NCBI GenBank assembly: GCA_017548985.1
Contig: JAFYYW010000037.1
Location: forward strand, 62,001 to 126,000
Reading direction: 5' to 3'
Source: Bacteroidales bacterium
GTDB lineage: Bacteria; Bacteroidota; Bacteroidia; Bacteroidales; UBA932
Length of the DNA: 64,000 nucleotides
The notes below the pieces were generated by a model, which saw only the letters and a program-made list of their open reading frames with translations, was not told where the DNA came from and made no database searches. Positions 1-9,469 of this stretch are shown piece after piece (the first letter of the stretch is position 1; the number at the start of each line of letters is the position of its first letter). Both the position numbers and the translations under genes were made by a program.

Positions 1-10
1 ATATATCCTG

Positions 11-1033
11 TTAATAATCAGCGATTCTGGAAACCGGGGCCACATCCAGTGGAGTCCTCTCCCCCGCCTTGTAACGGAACCAGCCGGCAACCGCTATCAT
101 CGCGGCATTGTCAGTTGTGAACTTGAATTCGGGGAGATAGGTGTTCCATCCCCTCTTTTTCCCTTCCGCCTCGATCCTTGCCCTAAGCCCGCTGTTGGCC
201 GACACTCCTCCTCCTATAGTTATCTCCTTGATCCCGGTCTGGCGGGCAGCCTTGACCAGTTTGACCATCAAAATGTCAATCAGGGTCTTCTGGAAACTGG
301 CGCAAAGATCCTCCTTGTTCTTCTCTATGAAATCCGGATCCTTGGCCATCTCATCCCTCACGAAATACAGGAGAGAGGTCTTGACCCCGCTGAAGCTATA
401 ATCAAGACCGGGAATCTGAGGTTTGGCGAACTGGAAACGTTTCGGATCCCCCTCTTTGGCGAGGCGGTCAATGATCGGGCCGCCGGGATAACCCAGTCCC
501 ATCATCTTGGAGCATTTGTCGAACGCCTCCCCGACGGCATCATCGATGGTCTGCCCGAGAATAGTGTATCCGATCGGGCTATCAACCCGCACGATCTGGG
601 AATTGCCACCGGAGACCAGGAGACAGAGGTAGGGGAAAGCTGGATGGCGGTTCTCCTTGCCTTCCTGGTCCACAAAGCCGGCCAGGATGTGTCCCTGGAG
701 ATGGTTGACCATTATTATGGGGATGTCAAGGGCTATGCCCATAGCTTTGGCGAAAGAAGTGCCGACCAGAAGAGATCCCAAAAGTCCCGGACCTCTGGTG
801 AATGCGATGGCGGTAAGGTCGGAAGCTTTTATACCGGCTTTATCAAGGGCCTGGCTCACTACAGGAACGATGTTCTGCTCATGTGCACGGGAGGCAAGCT
901 CAGGGACAACCCCGCCGAAATCCTTGTGGACTTGCTGGCTGGCTATGACATTGGAAAGGAGAACCCCGTCCCTCAACACAGCCGCGGAAGTGTCGTCACA
1001 ACTCGATTCGATTCCAAGGATGTAATCCGCCAT
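11..1033 (-). CDS. tsaD: tRNA N6-adenosine threonylcarbamoyltransferase TsaD
   Basis: TsaD transfers the threonylcarbamoyl group from threonylcarbamoyl-AMP to A37 of ANN-reading tRNAs, working with TsaB and TsaE in the cytoplasm. The product is 340 residues, normal for the family. It opens with the ASKHA motif GIESSCDDT, has the metal-binding HxxxH (H111, H115, in NHLQGH), YSFSGVKTSL in the middle and DNAAMIA near the end. I chose the ATG at 1033; the longer frame would need a TTG. It is divergent from the WYL regulator, with a 108-base gap. The family is certain. Confidence 0.97.
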   Translation of the reverse strand: MADYILGIESSCDDTSAAVLRDGVLLSNVIASQQVHKDFGGVVPELASRAHEQNIVPVVSQALDKAGIKASDLTAIAFTRGPGLLGSLLVGTSFAKAMGIALDIPIIMVNHLQGHILAGFVDQEGKENRHPAFPYLCLLVSGGNSQIVRVDSPIGYTILGQTIDDAVGEAFDKCSKMMGLGYPGGPIIDRLAKEGDPKRFQFAKPQIPGLDYSFSGVKTSLLYFVRDEMAKDPDFIEKNKEDLCASFQKTLIDILMVKLVKAARQTGIKEITIGGGVSANSGLRARIEAEGKKRGWNTYLPEFKFTTDNAAMIAVAGWFRYKAGERTPLDVAPVSRIADY

Positions 1034-1104
1034 AATACTCAAAGACTTTCACGAAGTGAACGCGAAGATAATCATTTTTATTTTTTCATAAGACAATAGT
1101 TTGT

Positions 1105-1134
1105 TATCTTTGATGTGCCTTGAAAAAGCACATC
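1105..1134 (+). promoter_or_regulatory. Candidate promoter and inverted repeat before the WYL regulator
   Basis: TATCTTTG at 1105-1112 matches the Bacteroidetes -7 element TAnnTTTG. The -33 region is only T-rich. Overlapping its 3' end is an inverted repeat, GATGTGC (1112-1118) and GCACATC (1128-1134), which covers the expected start of transcription. Such a repeat could be an autoregulatory operator or a small 5' hairpin. The promoter reading rests on consensus matching only. Confidence 0.4.
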
Positions 1135-1141
1135 AAGACGA

Positions 1142-2089
1142 ATGGTCTCCGAGCTAATAGGAAAATACATCTGGCTTATACAGACCCTCTCCTCCACTGG
1201 AGAAAGGGGTTTGACGCTTGTCGAGCTGTCTGACAAATACGAGAGGCATTATGGCCAGCCATATTCCAGGAGAACATTCAACAACCATAGGATAGCTGTA
1301 CAGGACATTTTCGGGATAGACATCGAGTGTGACCGCGGTACCAACCGCTATTCAATCCACTATAGCGACGAGGCGCTGGACAAGAACAAGAGTGTCAGCT
1401 GGCTAATCGACACATTCACTGTCAATAACTTGCTGACCCTTGGCAAAGAGCGCTTGAGCGGGAGGGTCGGAGTCGAGGAGATCCCTTCAGGGCGAAAGTA
1501 CCTTACTCCCATCATGCAGGCCATGGAGGACGGCATGGAGCTGGAGATTGTCTATGGAAAATACACTTCCTCCACCTCGGAAACCCTTCATGTCCAGCCT
1601 TTCGCGGTAAAGGAGCACGAGCGCAGATGGTATCTGGTCGGCTTTTGCCATGAAAGAGCCTTCGCGGATGGGACTGAGTTGAGGAACAATGACATGAGGG
1701 CTTGGAGAGTCTATGGTTTGGACAGGATCCTGTCGCTCTCAGAGACCGGAACGTCTTTCAAGATGCCCAAAGGCTTCGATGTCGAGGATCTTTTCCGCGA
1801 GAGTTTCGGGGTATTTTTCCCGAAAGAGGGGCAGAAGAGTGTGACGGTGAGGTTCAAGGCCACGGAAGAGGAGACCAGGTACCTACGTGACCTGCCTATT
1901 CACAGCAGCCAGATTGAGGAGGACACCACTACGGAAGGAGGGAGCGTTTTCCGGATCAGGCTCATCCCCGACGAGAATCTGATCATGGAATTCTGTCGGC
2001 GCTCAGGAAGGGTAGAAGTTCTGGAGCCGGAAGACGTAAGGTCAGCCGTAAGGGATTTGTTGACAATTGGTTATGAACAATATCAATAA
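1142..2089 (+). CDS. WYL-domain transcriptional regulator
   Basis: This 315-residue protein has an N-terminal winged-helix-like region (about residues 1-75, with LVELSDKY and YSRRTFNNHR) and a WYL ligand-binding domain (about 125-200) carrying the signature RRWYLVGF, followed by a C-terminal WCX-like region. WYL proteins are DNA-binding regulators that often sense nucleic-acid or nucleotide ligands; the ligand here is unknown. The stop is 4 bases before the start of the S9 peptidase, so the two may be co-transcribed, although no functional link is evident. The family call is firm; the regulon cannot be inferred. Confidence 0.85.
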   Translation: MVSELIGKYIWLIQTLSSTGERGLTLVELSDKYERHYGQPYSRRTFNNHRIAVQDIFGIDIECDRGTNRYSIHYSDEALDKNKSVSWLIDTFTVNNLLTLGKERLSGRVGVEEIPSGRKYLTPIMQAMEDGMELEIVYGKYTSSTSETLHVQPFAVKEHERRWYLVGFCHERAFADGTELRNNDMRAWRVYGLDRILSLSETGTSFKMPKGFDVEDLFRESFGVFFPKEGQKSVTVRFKATEEETRYLRDLPIHSSQIEEDTTTEGGSVFRIRLIPDENLIMEFCRRSGRVEVLEPEDVRSAVRDLLTIGYEQYQ

Positions 2090-2093
2090 CATT

Positions 2094-4349
2094 ATGAATA
2101 CAAGAAAACTCGCTATCTCATTAGCGGCAACTGTGATGATTATGGGTTGTACCAATCAGAAACCGGAGACGGGTGCCGGCTACATCGCTCCGTCCGACAT
2201 CAAGATCGAGAACGGGATCATGACCCCGGAGACTTTACTGTCTTTCGGAAGGTTGTCCGATCCACAGCTTTCCCCTGATGGCCGCTGGATCCTTTACGGA
2301 GTCAGTTACACCTCCATCGAGGAGAACCGTTCCTGCAGGAACCTGTTCATCCAGGAGGTGTCCAAGGGAGAAGAAGGTCTCGCTTTCGGAGACAAGATCC
2401 AACTTACCAAGGACGGGAAGAGCGTATCCAACGCCCGCTGGAGCCTGGATGGGAAGAATATCTATTTCGCCCAGGGAGGACAGATCTGGAAGGCCGCTTT
2501 CAATGTGACCGGAGGTAACCCCTCGCTTGGCGAGAGGACGAAGTTGAGCGATGTGGAGGCTGGAATAGGAGAGTTTTCATTGAGTCCTGACCAGGCCCAA
2601 GTCGTCTACACGAGTGAGATTCCCGGGAATGTCAAGACCCCGAAGGACTTCGACCCCGCGTTGGACAAAGCCAAGGCCTACGTCACTGAGGACCTGATGT
2701 ACAGGCACTGGGACCATTGGACAACCGAGCGTCCCCAGGCATATGTGGCCCCGCTTGTCGAAGGCCAGATGATAACGGCGGAGAACTCTCTCAATATCCT
2801 TGATGACGGGGCCGGGAAATATGAGTTCCCGCTTGAGCCGTACGGAGGCCTGGAGCAGCTCTCATGGAGCCCTGACGGAACTAAAGTGGCATATTCATGC
2901 AAGAAAACCGAGACTGGGAAGGAGTATGCCTTCTCGACTGATACTGAGATCTATATCTATAATATCGTAACAGGAGAGACCGTACGTGTCCCCATGGATG
3001 GCGGTTATGACACGGATCCTGTCTGGAGTCCCGACGGGGCTTATGTGGCATGGCTCAGCATGGCCAGGAACGGTTATGAGGCTGACCAGACCCGCCTGTT
3101 TATCGCGGCGGTTGGCGCCGGCTCCGGCCAGTCGGACGGCCAGGCTTCAATCAAGGTCTCGGATATTCGTGAGATCACAGCCGGATTCAAATACAACGTA
3201 GAGAGTCCCGTCTGGTCCGCCGACTCGAAATCCATCTATTTCTCCGCCCTCACAGAGGGCCTGAAGGCCATCTACAAGGTTGACTCCTCGACCGGTGGCT
3301 TGGTCCGGATCACTCCGGATGACGCCTGGTACGATTTCGGATCCCCGTTCGCCGTCGTTGAAGGCACCCTCCTTACAAGCTACACCTCGATGGAGTTCCC
3401 CACCGAGCTTGTGGCTGTCAACGAGGAGGATGGCTCATTCAGCAGGATCTCAGACGAGAACGGCCATATTCTCGGACAGTTGGAGGCCTGCAACATCGAG
3501 GAGCGCTGGATCAACACCGTGGACGGGAAGAAGATGCTGACCTGGGTTCTCTTCCCTCCCAAGTTTGACTCGACAAAGGTTTATCCCGCGATCGAGATAT
3601 TCCTCGGCGGGCCTCAAGGAACTCTCAGCCAAGGCTGGAGTTACCGTTGGAACTATCGTCTGATGGCCTCCCAGGGCTACATCGTCATACTCCCCAACCG
3701 CCGAGGCACGACCGCGTTCGGTCAGGAATGGTGCGAGGAAATAAGCGGCGATTACATCGGTCTCAATATGCAGGACTACCTTTGCGCCGCCAATGAACTG
3801 AAGAAAGAGCCCTATGTCGGCAAACTCGCCGGCTGCGGGGCATCATACGGTGGTTACAGTGTCTACTACCTTGCCGGAATCCATGGTGACACCTACGACT
3901 GCTTCATCGCCCACGCGGGAATCTTCGATGAGAGGTACATGTACTACGAGACCGAGGAGATGTGGTTCCCCAACTGGGACAACGGCGGTCTGACTGAATA
4001 TTCCTACACTCCAGGCCAGATGGGGCCGAAAGGCGACGGGAAGACTTTCGGAGGCATTCAGCAGGCCGGATCGCCTTGGAGCGACGCACCCAAGGCCAAG
4101 AGGCACTACTCCAACTCCCCCGCCGCGAATGTCACGAAGTGGCACACACCTATACTGTGCATCCACGGAATGAAGGATTTCCGTATCCCTTACGACCAGG
4201 GCATGGCCGCTTTCAACACAGCGCAGATGATGGGAGTCCCTTCAAAGCTCATCGTCTTCCCGGAGGAGAACCACTGGATCCTCCAGCCCCAGAACGCCCT
4301 GTTCTGGCACAGGAGTTACTTCGACTGGCTTGAGCGCTGGTGCAAATAG
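2094..4349 (+). CDS. Secreted S9-family prolyl oligopeptidase-type peptidase (lipoprotein)
   Basis: The product (751 residues) looks like a dipeptidyl-peptidase or acylaminoacyl-peptidase of clan SC. The N-terminus is a lipoprotein signal (MNTRKLAISLAA... ending in MGC), so it should sit on the cell envelope. Residues of about 40-480 form a beta-propeller with repeated SPDG/W-S-D motifs. The C-terminal alpha/beta hydrolase has catalytic Ser584 in GASYGG, Asp695 in KDFR and His727 in ENHW. The ATG at 2094 is preferred over an upstream TTG because it starts the lipoprotein signal and lies just after the preceding stop. It converges on a SusC/SusD pair, so supplying peptides to that importer is possible but unproven. 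Confidence 0.92.
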   Translation: MNTRKLAISLAATVMIMGCTNQKPETGAGYIAPSDIKIENGIMTPETLLSFGRLSDPQLSPDGRWILYGVSYTSIEENRSCRNLFIQEVSKGEEGLAFGDKIQLTKDGKSVSNARWSLDGKNIYFAQGGQIWKAAFNVTGGNPSLGERTKLSDVEAGIGEFSLSPDQAQVVYTSEIPGNVKTPKDFDPALDKAKAYVTEDLMYRHWDHWTTERPQAYVAPLVEGQMITAENSLNILDDGAGKYEFPLEPYGGLEQLSWSPDGTKVAYSCKKTETGKEYAFSTDTEIYIYNIVTGETVRVPMDGGYDTDPVWSPDGAYVAWLSMARNGYEADQTRLFIAAVGAGSGQSDGQASIKVSDIREITAGFKYNVESPVWSADSKSIYFSALTEGLKAIYKVDSSTGGLVRITPDDAWYDFGSPFAVVEGTLLTSYTSMEFPTELVAVNEEDGSFSRISDENGHILGQLEACNIEERWINTVDGKKMLTWVLFPPKFDSTKVYPAIEIFLGGPQGTLSQGWSYRWNYRLMASQGYIVILPNRRGTTAFGQEWCEEISGDYIGLNMQDYLCAANELKKEPYVGKLAGCGASYGGYSVYYLAGIHGDTYDCFIAHAGIFDERYMYYETEEMWFPNWDNGGLTEYSYTPGQMGPKGDGKTFGGIQQAGSPWSDAPKAKRHYSNSPAANVTKWHTPILCIHGMKDFRIPYDQGMAAFNTAQMMGVPSKLIVFPEENHWILQPQNALFWHRSYFDWLERWCK

Positions 4350-4364
4350 CTATAAATCAAATAC

Positions 4365-4399
4365 AAAAAGGAGGTGACCGGGCTTGTCACCTCCTTTTT
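4365..4399. terminator. Bidirectional terminator between S9 peptidase and SusD
   Basis: A perfect 14-bp stem (4365-4378 with 4386-4399) has a 7-base loop and an A5 tract on one side and T5 on the other. It sits between two convergent genes and should stop transcription from both sides. Confidence 0.9.
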
Positions 4400-4416
4400 C
4401 CTTGTTGAGCGAAGGG

Positions 4417-6030
4417 CTACAGGTTCTTCGGAGCCGTATTCTTCGCCTGAGTATTACCTTCCCCACCGAGGGCCCAGTAGAGATTGCTCTGCTGGTCACG
4501 CTCGCCGCCCTGGTATTTGGAAGGCATCATCGTGCTGTTGGTGTTGTACTCGTTGTCCGGGTACGGTATGCGCTGGACGATGTTGCCGCTGGCCACGAGT
4601 GAGCTCGGGTGGATTGTCGGATAAGTGAGCACACCGCTATAATAGTCCGGATAACCGGTACGGCGTTGGTCGCACCAGGATTCGGCGGAATTCGGGAACA
4701 GGGCGATCCACTTCTGGATCATCACGTTGCGAAGGGCCGTCTCACCACTTCCGAAGGACGGAAGGGCGTTGATGTAGTTGGTCTTCTCAGTCTCGGAGAT
4801 GGTGTTGGTACCACCTGACTGCTTGATCATATAGGCGACTTCATCCATCGAAGCCTTGATGCCTTCCTTGTAGAAAGCCTGGGCATCGCCGGAAATCCAT
4901 CCGCGGAGCACAGCCTCAGCCTTCAGGAAGCAGGTCTCGGAATATGAGGCCAGGCACCATGAGAGGTTCTCCTTGCGGGTGTTGTGGAAGTTGAAGAAGA
5001 AGAAACCATTCTTGTCATAGCAGTTCAGCTTGGCGAATGAGCCGCTTCCACCGTGGGCGTTCTTGACATCGGCACGGGTGTCGATCTCATAGTTGCCGTT
5101 CGGGAAACCGTCCCATCCATTATCACCGTCACCCTTGGCGAACCAGAATCCGCGGCGAGGATCCACGACGCCAGTGGCGTATCCGGGATTGTTGCCATTC
5201 ATCATTTTCATAAAGTCGGAGCTAGTGAAAGTGTTGGCCCAGTCGTAGAAGGTCCTGTCGTAGTAATCGCCCCAGACATAGGTGTCGCAATTCACCCTGG
5301 TGTAGTCACTGGGAGCGGACATAGCTCCGGCCACGGCACTGGAGAACGCTGATTTCATCGAGGCGGCCTCCGAGGTATTACACATCCTCATACTAAGACG
5401 CATAATAAGGGTGTTGGCCAATTTCTTCCACTTTGTCCAATCGTTGGCGTACACAAGGTCGTAGTCGCCAAAGGTCTTGGAGCCCGGGCTGCCCAGCAGG
5501 TTCACATCGTTCTGGAGGCGGGCCACCAGATCTGGATAAATCTCCTTGATGGAAGTGTAAGGCATTGTGAAGCCTTGTCCGGCATAGTTACCCTCGCTGT
5601 CCTTATAGGGAGCGTCGCCGTAACGGTCGATGACGCGGAGCCACAGGATGACGTTCCAGATGTCGTTTGCGGCCCTCATACCGTTGTAGTCGGTGTCATC
5701 GCCCAGGATCTGGTTGATAAGGTGATATTCCGGAAGACGCTCAGTGTAGAAATCGCGCCAGTAGATATTGCCCCAACCTTCGTTGTAACGCCAGTAGTCC
5801 GTCCAGCCCAGGCCTTCGGAGAAGTAGTGGGCGTACATATCGTCGTTGAGGTTGAAGTTACGCTGGTGGTCATTGCTCATACCGTGATACACGCAACGGG
5901 CAAACACCATATGGGCCTGCACGGAGCTGGCGGTCAGCGCGGTGCTGTCGGTATTCATCTCGTCAAACTTGGCGGTACAGGAAGCCAGGAGGGCGAGAGC
6001 GGCAAATACAGGTATTATATACTTTTTCAT
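4417..6030 (-). CDS. SusD/RagB-family nutrient-binding outer-membrane lipoprotein
   Basis: The 537-residue protein starts with a lipoprotein signal (MKKYIIPVFAALALLASC) and continues into the SusD-like alpha-helical fold of the type seen in SusD-like_2 proteins (FDEMNTDSTAL near the N-terminus). SusD-type proteins form the surface lid of the SusC channel and bind the imported ligand. The start at 6030 was chosen because it begins the lipoprotein signal; a longer frame overlaps the SusC end. The gene follows susC by 14 bases, forming an obvious pair. The ligand is unknown, and no carbohydrate enzyme is nearby. Confidence 0.92.
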   Translation of the reverse strand: MKKYIIPVFAALALLASCTAKFDEMNTDSTALTASSVQAHMVFARCVYHGMSNDHQRNFNLNDDMYAHYFSEGLGWTDYWRYNEGWGNIYWRDFYTERLPEYHLINQILGDDTDYNGMRAANDIWNVILWLRVIDRYGDAPYKDSEGNYAGQGFTMPYTSIKEIYPDLVARLQNDVNLLGSPGSKTFGDYDLVYANDWTKWKKLANTLIMRLSMRMCNTSEAASMKSAFSSAVAGAMSAPSDYTRVNCDTYVWGDYYDRTFYDWANTFTSSDFMKMMNGNNPGYATGVVDPRRGFWFAKGDGDNGWDGFPNGNYEIDTRADVKNAHGGSGSFAKLNCYDKNGFFFFNFHNTRKENLSWCLASYSETCFLKAEAVLRGWISGDAQAFYKEGIKASMDEVAYMIKQSGGTNTISETEKTNYINALPSFGSGETALRNVMIQKWIALFPNSAESWCDQRRTGYPDYYSGVLTYPTIHPSSLVASGNIVQRIPYPDNEYNTNSTMMPSKYQGGERDQQSNLYWALGGEGNTQAKNTAPKNL

Positions 6031-6044
6031 AATGCGGAATCCGT

Positions 6045-9000
6045 TTAGAAGCCAATGGTGATAGAAGCACCGTAATTGCGGGTGGTCGGGTACGGACACA
6101 TATCAAACGCCGAAGCGAAGATGGAGGTGTCGGTGGAAGATCCATCCGGCGTGGTGCCGGGAGTATGCGAGATCAAGTAGAGGAGATTGCTCCCGTAGAG
6201 GGAGAACTTGGCGCTCTTCACGATGCCGCCGAGGACACCGTTCAGGAACTTGCTGGAGAAGTTGTATCCGATGGAAGCCTCACCCAGTTTCAGGAAGGAG
6301 GCGTCATACATAAACTCCTCGGCAGGTGAACTGGTCCAGAATGTCTGAGCATCCACTTTGGTTCCCTGGAATGTGAAGTTGTCGCGCACCTCGGTACGAG
6401 CGGCCGTACCGGCGTGAGCGGCGGAATATTCAGTGACAGAGAAGAGCTTGCCACCCTTCTTGAAGGAGAACAAAGCGTTGGCGCTGAATCCCTTCCATCC
6501 AAGGTTCAGACCGAAGGATCCTGTGAAGTCGGGCTGTACGGAGCCGAGGTACTTGTCAGATTCGGCGACAGGCAGACCATCCTTGAACTGGATGTTACCG
6601 GACCCGTCGCGGGCATAACCGGTACCGTAGATGCTACCCATAGGCTGGCCTTCCTCAGCGCGGACTTCCACCTGGGCGTTGCCGCTCATCTTACCGAGGC
6701 TATACTGGTCGACATTGATGCCGGACTCGGTGTCGTGATAAAGTTCGACGACCTTGTTGACGTTGCGGGCGAGGTTGAGGGTCGCTCCGAGGGTGAGGTC
6801 GCGGGTGCGGATGATGTCACCATTGAGCTGGAGCTCAAGACCCTTGTTGTTGATGACACCGGCGTTGATCCACTTCCTTTGCACTCCGGAGGAGTAAGGA
6901 AGGTCGATACGCATAACCTGGTTGTTGGTCGTGGTGTTGTAGTAGGTAAGGTCGATGCCGAGGCGGTTCTTGAAGAAATGCCACTCGGTACCGATTTCCC
7001 AAGAATTGGCCATCTCAGGTTTCAGGTTGGCGTTGGCCTGTGTCGTGTTCTGGGTTATGGTGATCAGTCCGGTGGCGTCCGTGGTGCTGCCGTAGGTGGT
7101 GGCCAGCTGATAAGGTTCGGTGTCCTTACCCACGAGTGCCCAAGAGGCGCGGATCTTACCATAATCAATGATGTCCTTATTGTAGCTGACACCCATCTGG
7201 TCCATCATACCGGTAATCAGCCAGGAAAGGCTGACTGAAGGATAGAAGTAGGAGCGGTTGTCGGCAGGAAGTGTTGAAGACCAGTCGTTACGGGCGGTCA
7301 CATCCAAGAAGAGGAAGTTCTTGTAAGCCACGTTAGCGAAGGCATACAGGGACTGGATTTCCTTCTCGTACTGGGAATTGGACGCATACTGCGTACCGGC
7401 GGCGATGTACATAGCCCCAACGATGGGAATCTTCTTGCCGTCACCATGCAGGCCTTCGGACTTGATGTGCATCAAGTTGCCTCCCACGCTGACGCCGAAG
7501 TCGAAATCACCTACACTCTTGTTATAGGAGAGGAGGGCTTCGAGGTTGCTCTCAATACGGGTGGTCTTGCGCATGTCCACCTCGGGATAGGCGCTGGAGA
7601 ACACAGGATCTTTGTAAGGATACCAGTTCTTGGTCTGGTAATCGACCCAGTTGTAACCTTCCTTCAAGGTGAAGTGGAGGTCTTTTGTGAAGTCGATCGT
7701 CATCTTGCCCATACCAAAGAACTTATTCTGGACATCCTGGTTGTTGAACTGGCGCTGGATGAAGTACGGGTTCTGGTAGTCGGCGTTCGGGCCGTACCAG
7801 TTGATGTGAGCGACATCGCCAAGGGCGGCGGCGTTCTCATCAACAGCATATTTCTCAAGGTCAGCCATACGGATGCTTCGAGGCATCGTGGTGATATAAT
7901 AGGAGGTACCGTACAGACCGCGGGTCTGGCGGTTGTTACCTTCCGTACGCACATAGTTGGTCTTCACGTCGAAGTGCAGCCACTTGTTGGCTTCCAGGCG
8001 GGCGACGAGGTCCACACTGGACTTGTTGATGGTGGTGGGCTTGATCACGGACTGGTTGTCATCGCGACCAAGGGACAGACGCCAGGGATTCTCCTTGCCA
8101 CCACCGGCGATGGTGACATTGTGGCTCTGGGAGTTACCGGTGCGATAGTACTCCTTGTAAGGGTTGACATCGCCCTGGTAGATGGCGCGCTCGGAGGAAT
8201 TCCACCAGGCATCCTCGTTATGGCCGTCCATCTTCGCGCCCCAGGATCCGGTCGCGTTCTTATTGTATACTCCGCTGGAACCCTGTCCGTAAGTGTTCTG
8301 AAGATCGAGGAAGTAGGAGACAGGAGACCAGGAGAACTTGCCGTTGTAGGTGACTCCGATGGCCTCGTTGTCTTTTCCGCCCTTCTTGGTTGTGATGAGG
8401 ATGACACCATTACCGGCGCGGGATCCGTAAAGGGCAGCGGCGGTAGGGCCTTTAAGGACGGAGATGCTCTCGATGTCCTCAGGGTTGAGGTCGAAAGCGC
8501 CGCCGCTACGGTCGGTGCCGCCCCAGAGGCCGGCCTGTCCGTCGATGTCGTGGCCGCCAGTGTCATACGGGACACCATCCACAACATATAGAGGCTCATC
8601 GTTGTTGGAGAGAGAGGAGGAACCGCGGATGATGACGCGGGTGGAACCGCCCACTCCGGTACCGGAGTTGCTGATCTGCAGACCGGCCACCTTGCCCTGG
8701 AGGGCATCGGTAAGGTTGATTCCGCCACCTCTGGTGAGTTCCTCGGACTTGACGTCCTGGACGGCATAACCGAGGGATTTCTTCTCACGGGAGATACCGA
8801 GAGCGGTGACGACGACTTCGTCCAGCAACTCGCTGTCTTCCTTGAGGACAATGTTGGCGGGATTGCCGTCAAAGACGTACTCGACAGGTGTGTAGCCGAT
8901 GCAACTCACCTGAATCTTGGCACCTACCGGCACATTGTTGATAGTGAAGGTACCTGAGGCATCAGTGACGGTGCCGTTTGTGGTACCAGCTACAACCACT

Positions 9001-9128
9001 CCAGCTCCGACGACGGGACCGATATTGTCGCTGACGGTACCGGTTGCCGTACGGTTCTGGGCAGAGGCCATCCAGGAAACAGAAATGAGGATGGCCGTCA
9101 GTAGAACTGATTGAAGTTTTTTGAACAT
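6045..9128 (-). CDS. SusC/RagA-family TonB-linked outer-membrane transporter
   Basis: This 1027-residue protein is a TonB-dependent channel that works with the SusD protein encoded 14 bases downstream. It has a signal peptide (about 1-23, ending SAQN), a carboxypeptidase-regulatory-like beta-sandwich (about 27-105, with GTTNGTVTD), a plug with YVVDGVPYD and ISVLKGPTAAALYGSRAGNGV, and a beta-barrel ending in the aromatic ITIGF typical of outer-membrane proteins. It lacks the N-terminal STN signalling domain of the SusC at 44.6-47.9 kb, and no sigma/anti-sigma pair is nearby. A consensus promoter lies about 72 bases upstream. Confidence 0.95.
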   Translation of the reverse strand: MFKKLQSVLLTAILISVSWMASAQNRTATGTVSDNIGPVVGAGVVVAGTTNGTVTDASGTFTINNVPVGAKIQVSCIGYTPVEYVFDGNPANIVLKEDSELLDEVVVTALGISREKKSLGYAVQDVKSEELTRGGGINLTDALQGKVAGLQISNSGTGVGGSTRVIIRGSSSLSNNDEPLYVVDGVPYDTGGHDIDGQAGLWGGTDRSGGAFDLNPEDIESISVLKGPTAAALYGSRAGNGVILITTKKGGKDNEAIGVTYNGKFSWSPVSYFLDLQNTYGQGSSGVYNKNATGSWGAKMDGHNEDAWWNSSERAIYQGDVNPYKEYYRTGNSQSHNVTIAGGGKENPWRLSLGRDDNQSVIKPTTINKSSVDLVARLEANKWLHFDVKTNYVRTEGNNRQTRGLYGTSYYITTMPRSIRMADLEKYAVDENAAALGDVAHINWYGPNADYQNPYFIQRQFNNQDVQNKFFGMGKMTIDFTKDLHFTLKEGYNWVDYQTKNWYPYKDPVFSSAYPEVDMRKTTRIESNLEALLSYNKSVGDFDFGVSVGGNLMHIKSEGLHGDGKKIPIVGAMYIAAGTQYASNSQYEKEIQSLYAFANVAYKNFLFLDVTARNDWSSTLPADNRSYFYPSVSLSWLITGMMDQMGVSYNKDIIDYGKIRASWALVGKDTEPYQLATTYGSTTDATGLITITQNTTQANANLKPEMANSWEIGTEWHFFKNRLGIDLTYYNTTTNNQVMRIDLPYSSGVQRKWINAGVINNKGLELQLNGDIIRTRDLTLGATLNLARNVNKVVELYHDTESGINVDQYSLGKMSGNAQVEVRAEEGQPMGSIYGTGYARDGSGNIQFKDGLPVAESDKYLGSVQPDFTGSFGLNLGWKGFSANALFSFKKGGKLFSVTEYSAAHAGTAARTEVRDNFTFQGTKVDAQTFWTSSPAEEFMYDASFLKLGEASIGYNFSSKFLNGVLGGIVKSAKFSLYGSNLLYLISHTPGTTPDGSSTDTSIFASAFDMCPYPTTRNYGASITIGF

Positions 9129-9199
9129 AAAAAACAGTATTTGATTTATATGGTGTGTCCTATAGTTAAAACGCTTTGTTAAAAGGTTTTAATGAACGG

Positions 9200-9231
9200 C
9201 AAATGTAATAAGAAGTTACGAAATAACCAAA
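9200..9231 (-). promoter_or_regulatory. Consensus Bacteroidetes promoter for the first susC
   Basis: On the minus strand TTTG (9231-9228), a 20-base spacer and TACATTTG (9207-9200) match the known -33/-7 consensus of Bacteroides primary-sigma promoters. The predicted leader is about 65 bases. Confidence 0.65.
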
Positions 9232-9264
9232 AAAACGCCACTGTAGACACATGGAATAGAAACG

Positions 9265-9304
9265 ACGATGCCGGCTGATCACTGCGACCAGTCGGCATCG
9301 TTTT
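9265..9304. terminator. Hairpin terminator between susC leader and tRNA-Arg
   Basis: A 13-bp stem (9265-9277 with 9289-9301) encloses an 11-base loop. On the minus strand it follows the tRNA and has a short T tract (CGTTTC). On the plus strand it is followed by TTTT and its only imperfect pair is G-U, which would be an A-C mismatch on the minus strand. It therefore may act in either direction. Confidence 0.6.
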
Positions 9305-9306
9305 CG

Positions 9307-9378
9307 TACCCCCAAGGCGAATCGAACGCCTATCGTAGGAACCGGAATCCTAAATTCTATCCATTAAACTATGGGGGC
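9307..9378 (-). tRNA. tRNA-Arg, anticodon CCG
   Basis: Read on the minus strand, 72 bases fold as a tRNA. The acceptor stem is GCCCCCA with TGGGGGT, the anticodon stem TAGGA/TCCTA encloses loop TTCCGGT (anticodon CCG, reading CGG), and the T arm is GGCG-TTCGATT-CGCC with discriminator base A. CCA is not encoded. It stands alone, with a hairpin terminator just downstream. Confidence 0.95.
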
Positions 9379-9469
9379 AAATCCATTCCTATCCGGAAAC
9401 CGTCTGCAAAAATACGAAATTGAAATCAAAATAGGAATTATTCTTCTCGGATATTAAAATAATAAATCG

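Noticed and set aside
7446-8591. 381-codon plus-strand frame opposite the first susC
   Set aside because: It is a by-product of codon bias in susC, with a Val/Gly/Asp-rich translation lacking any domain.
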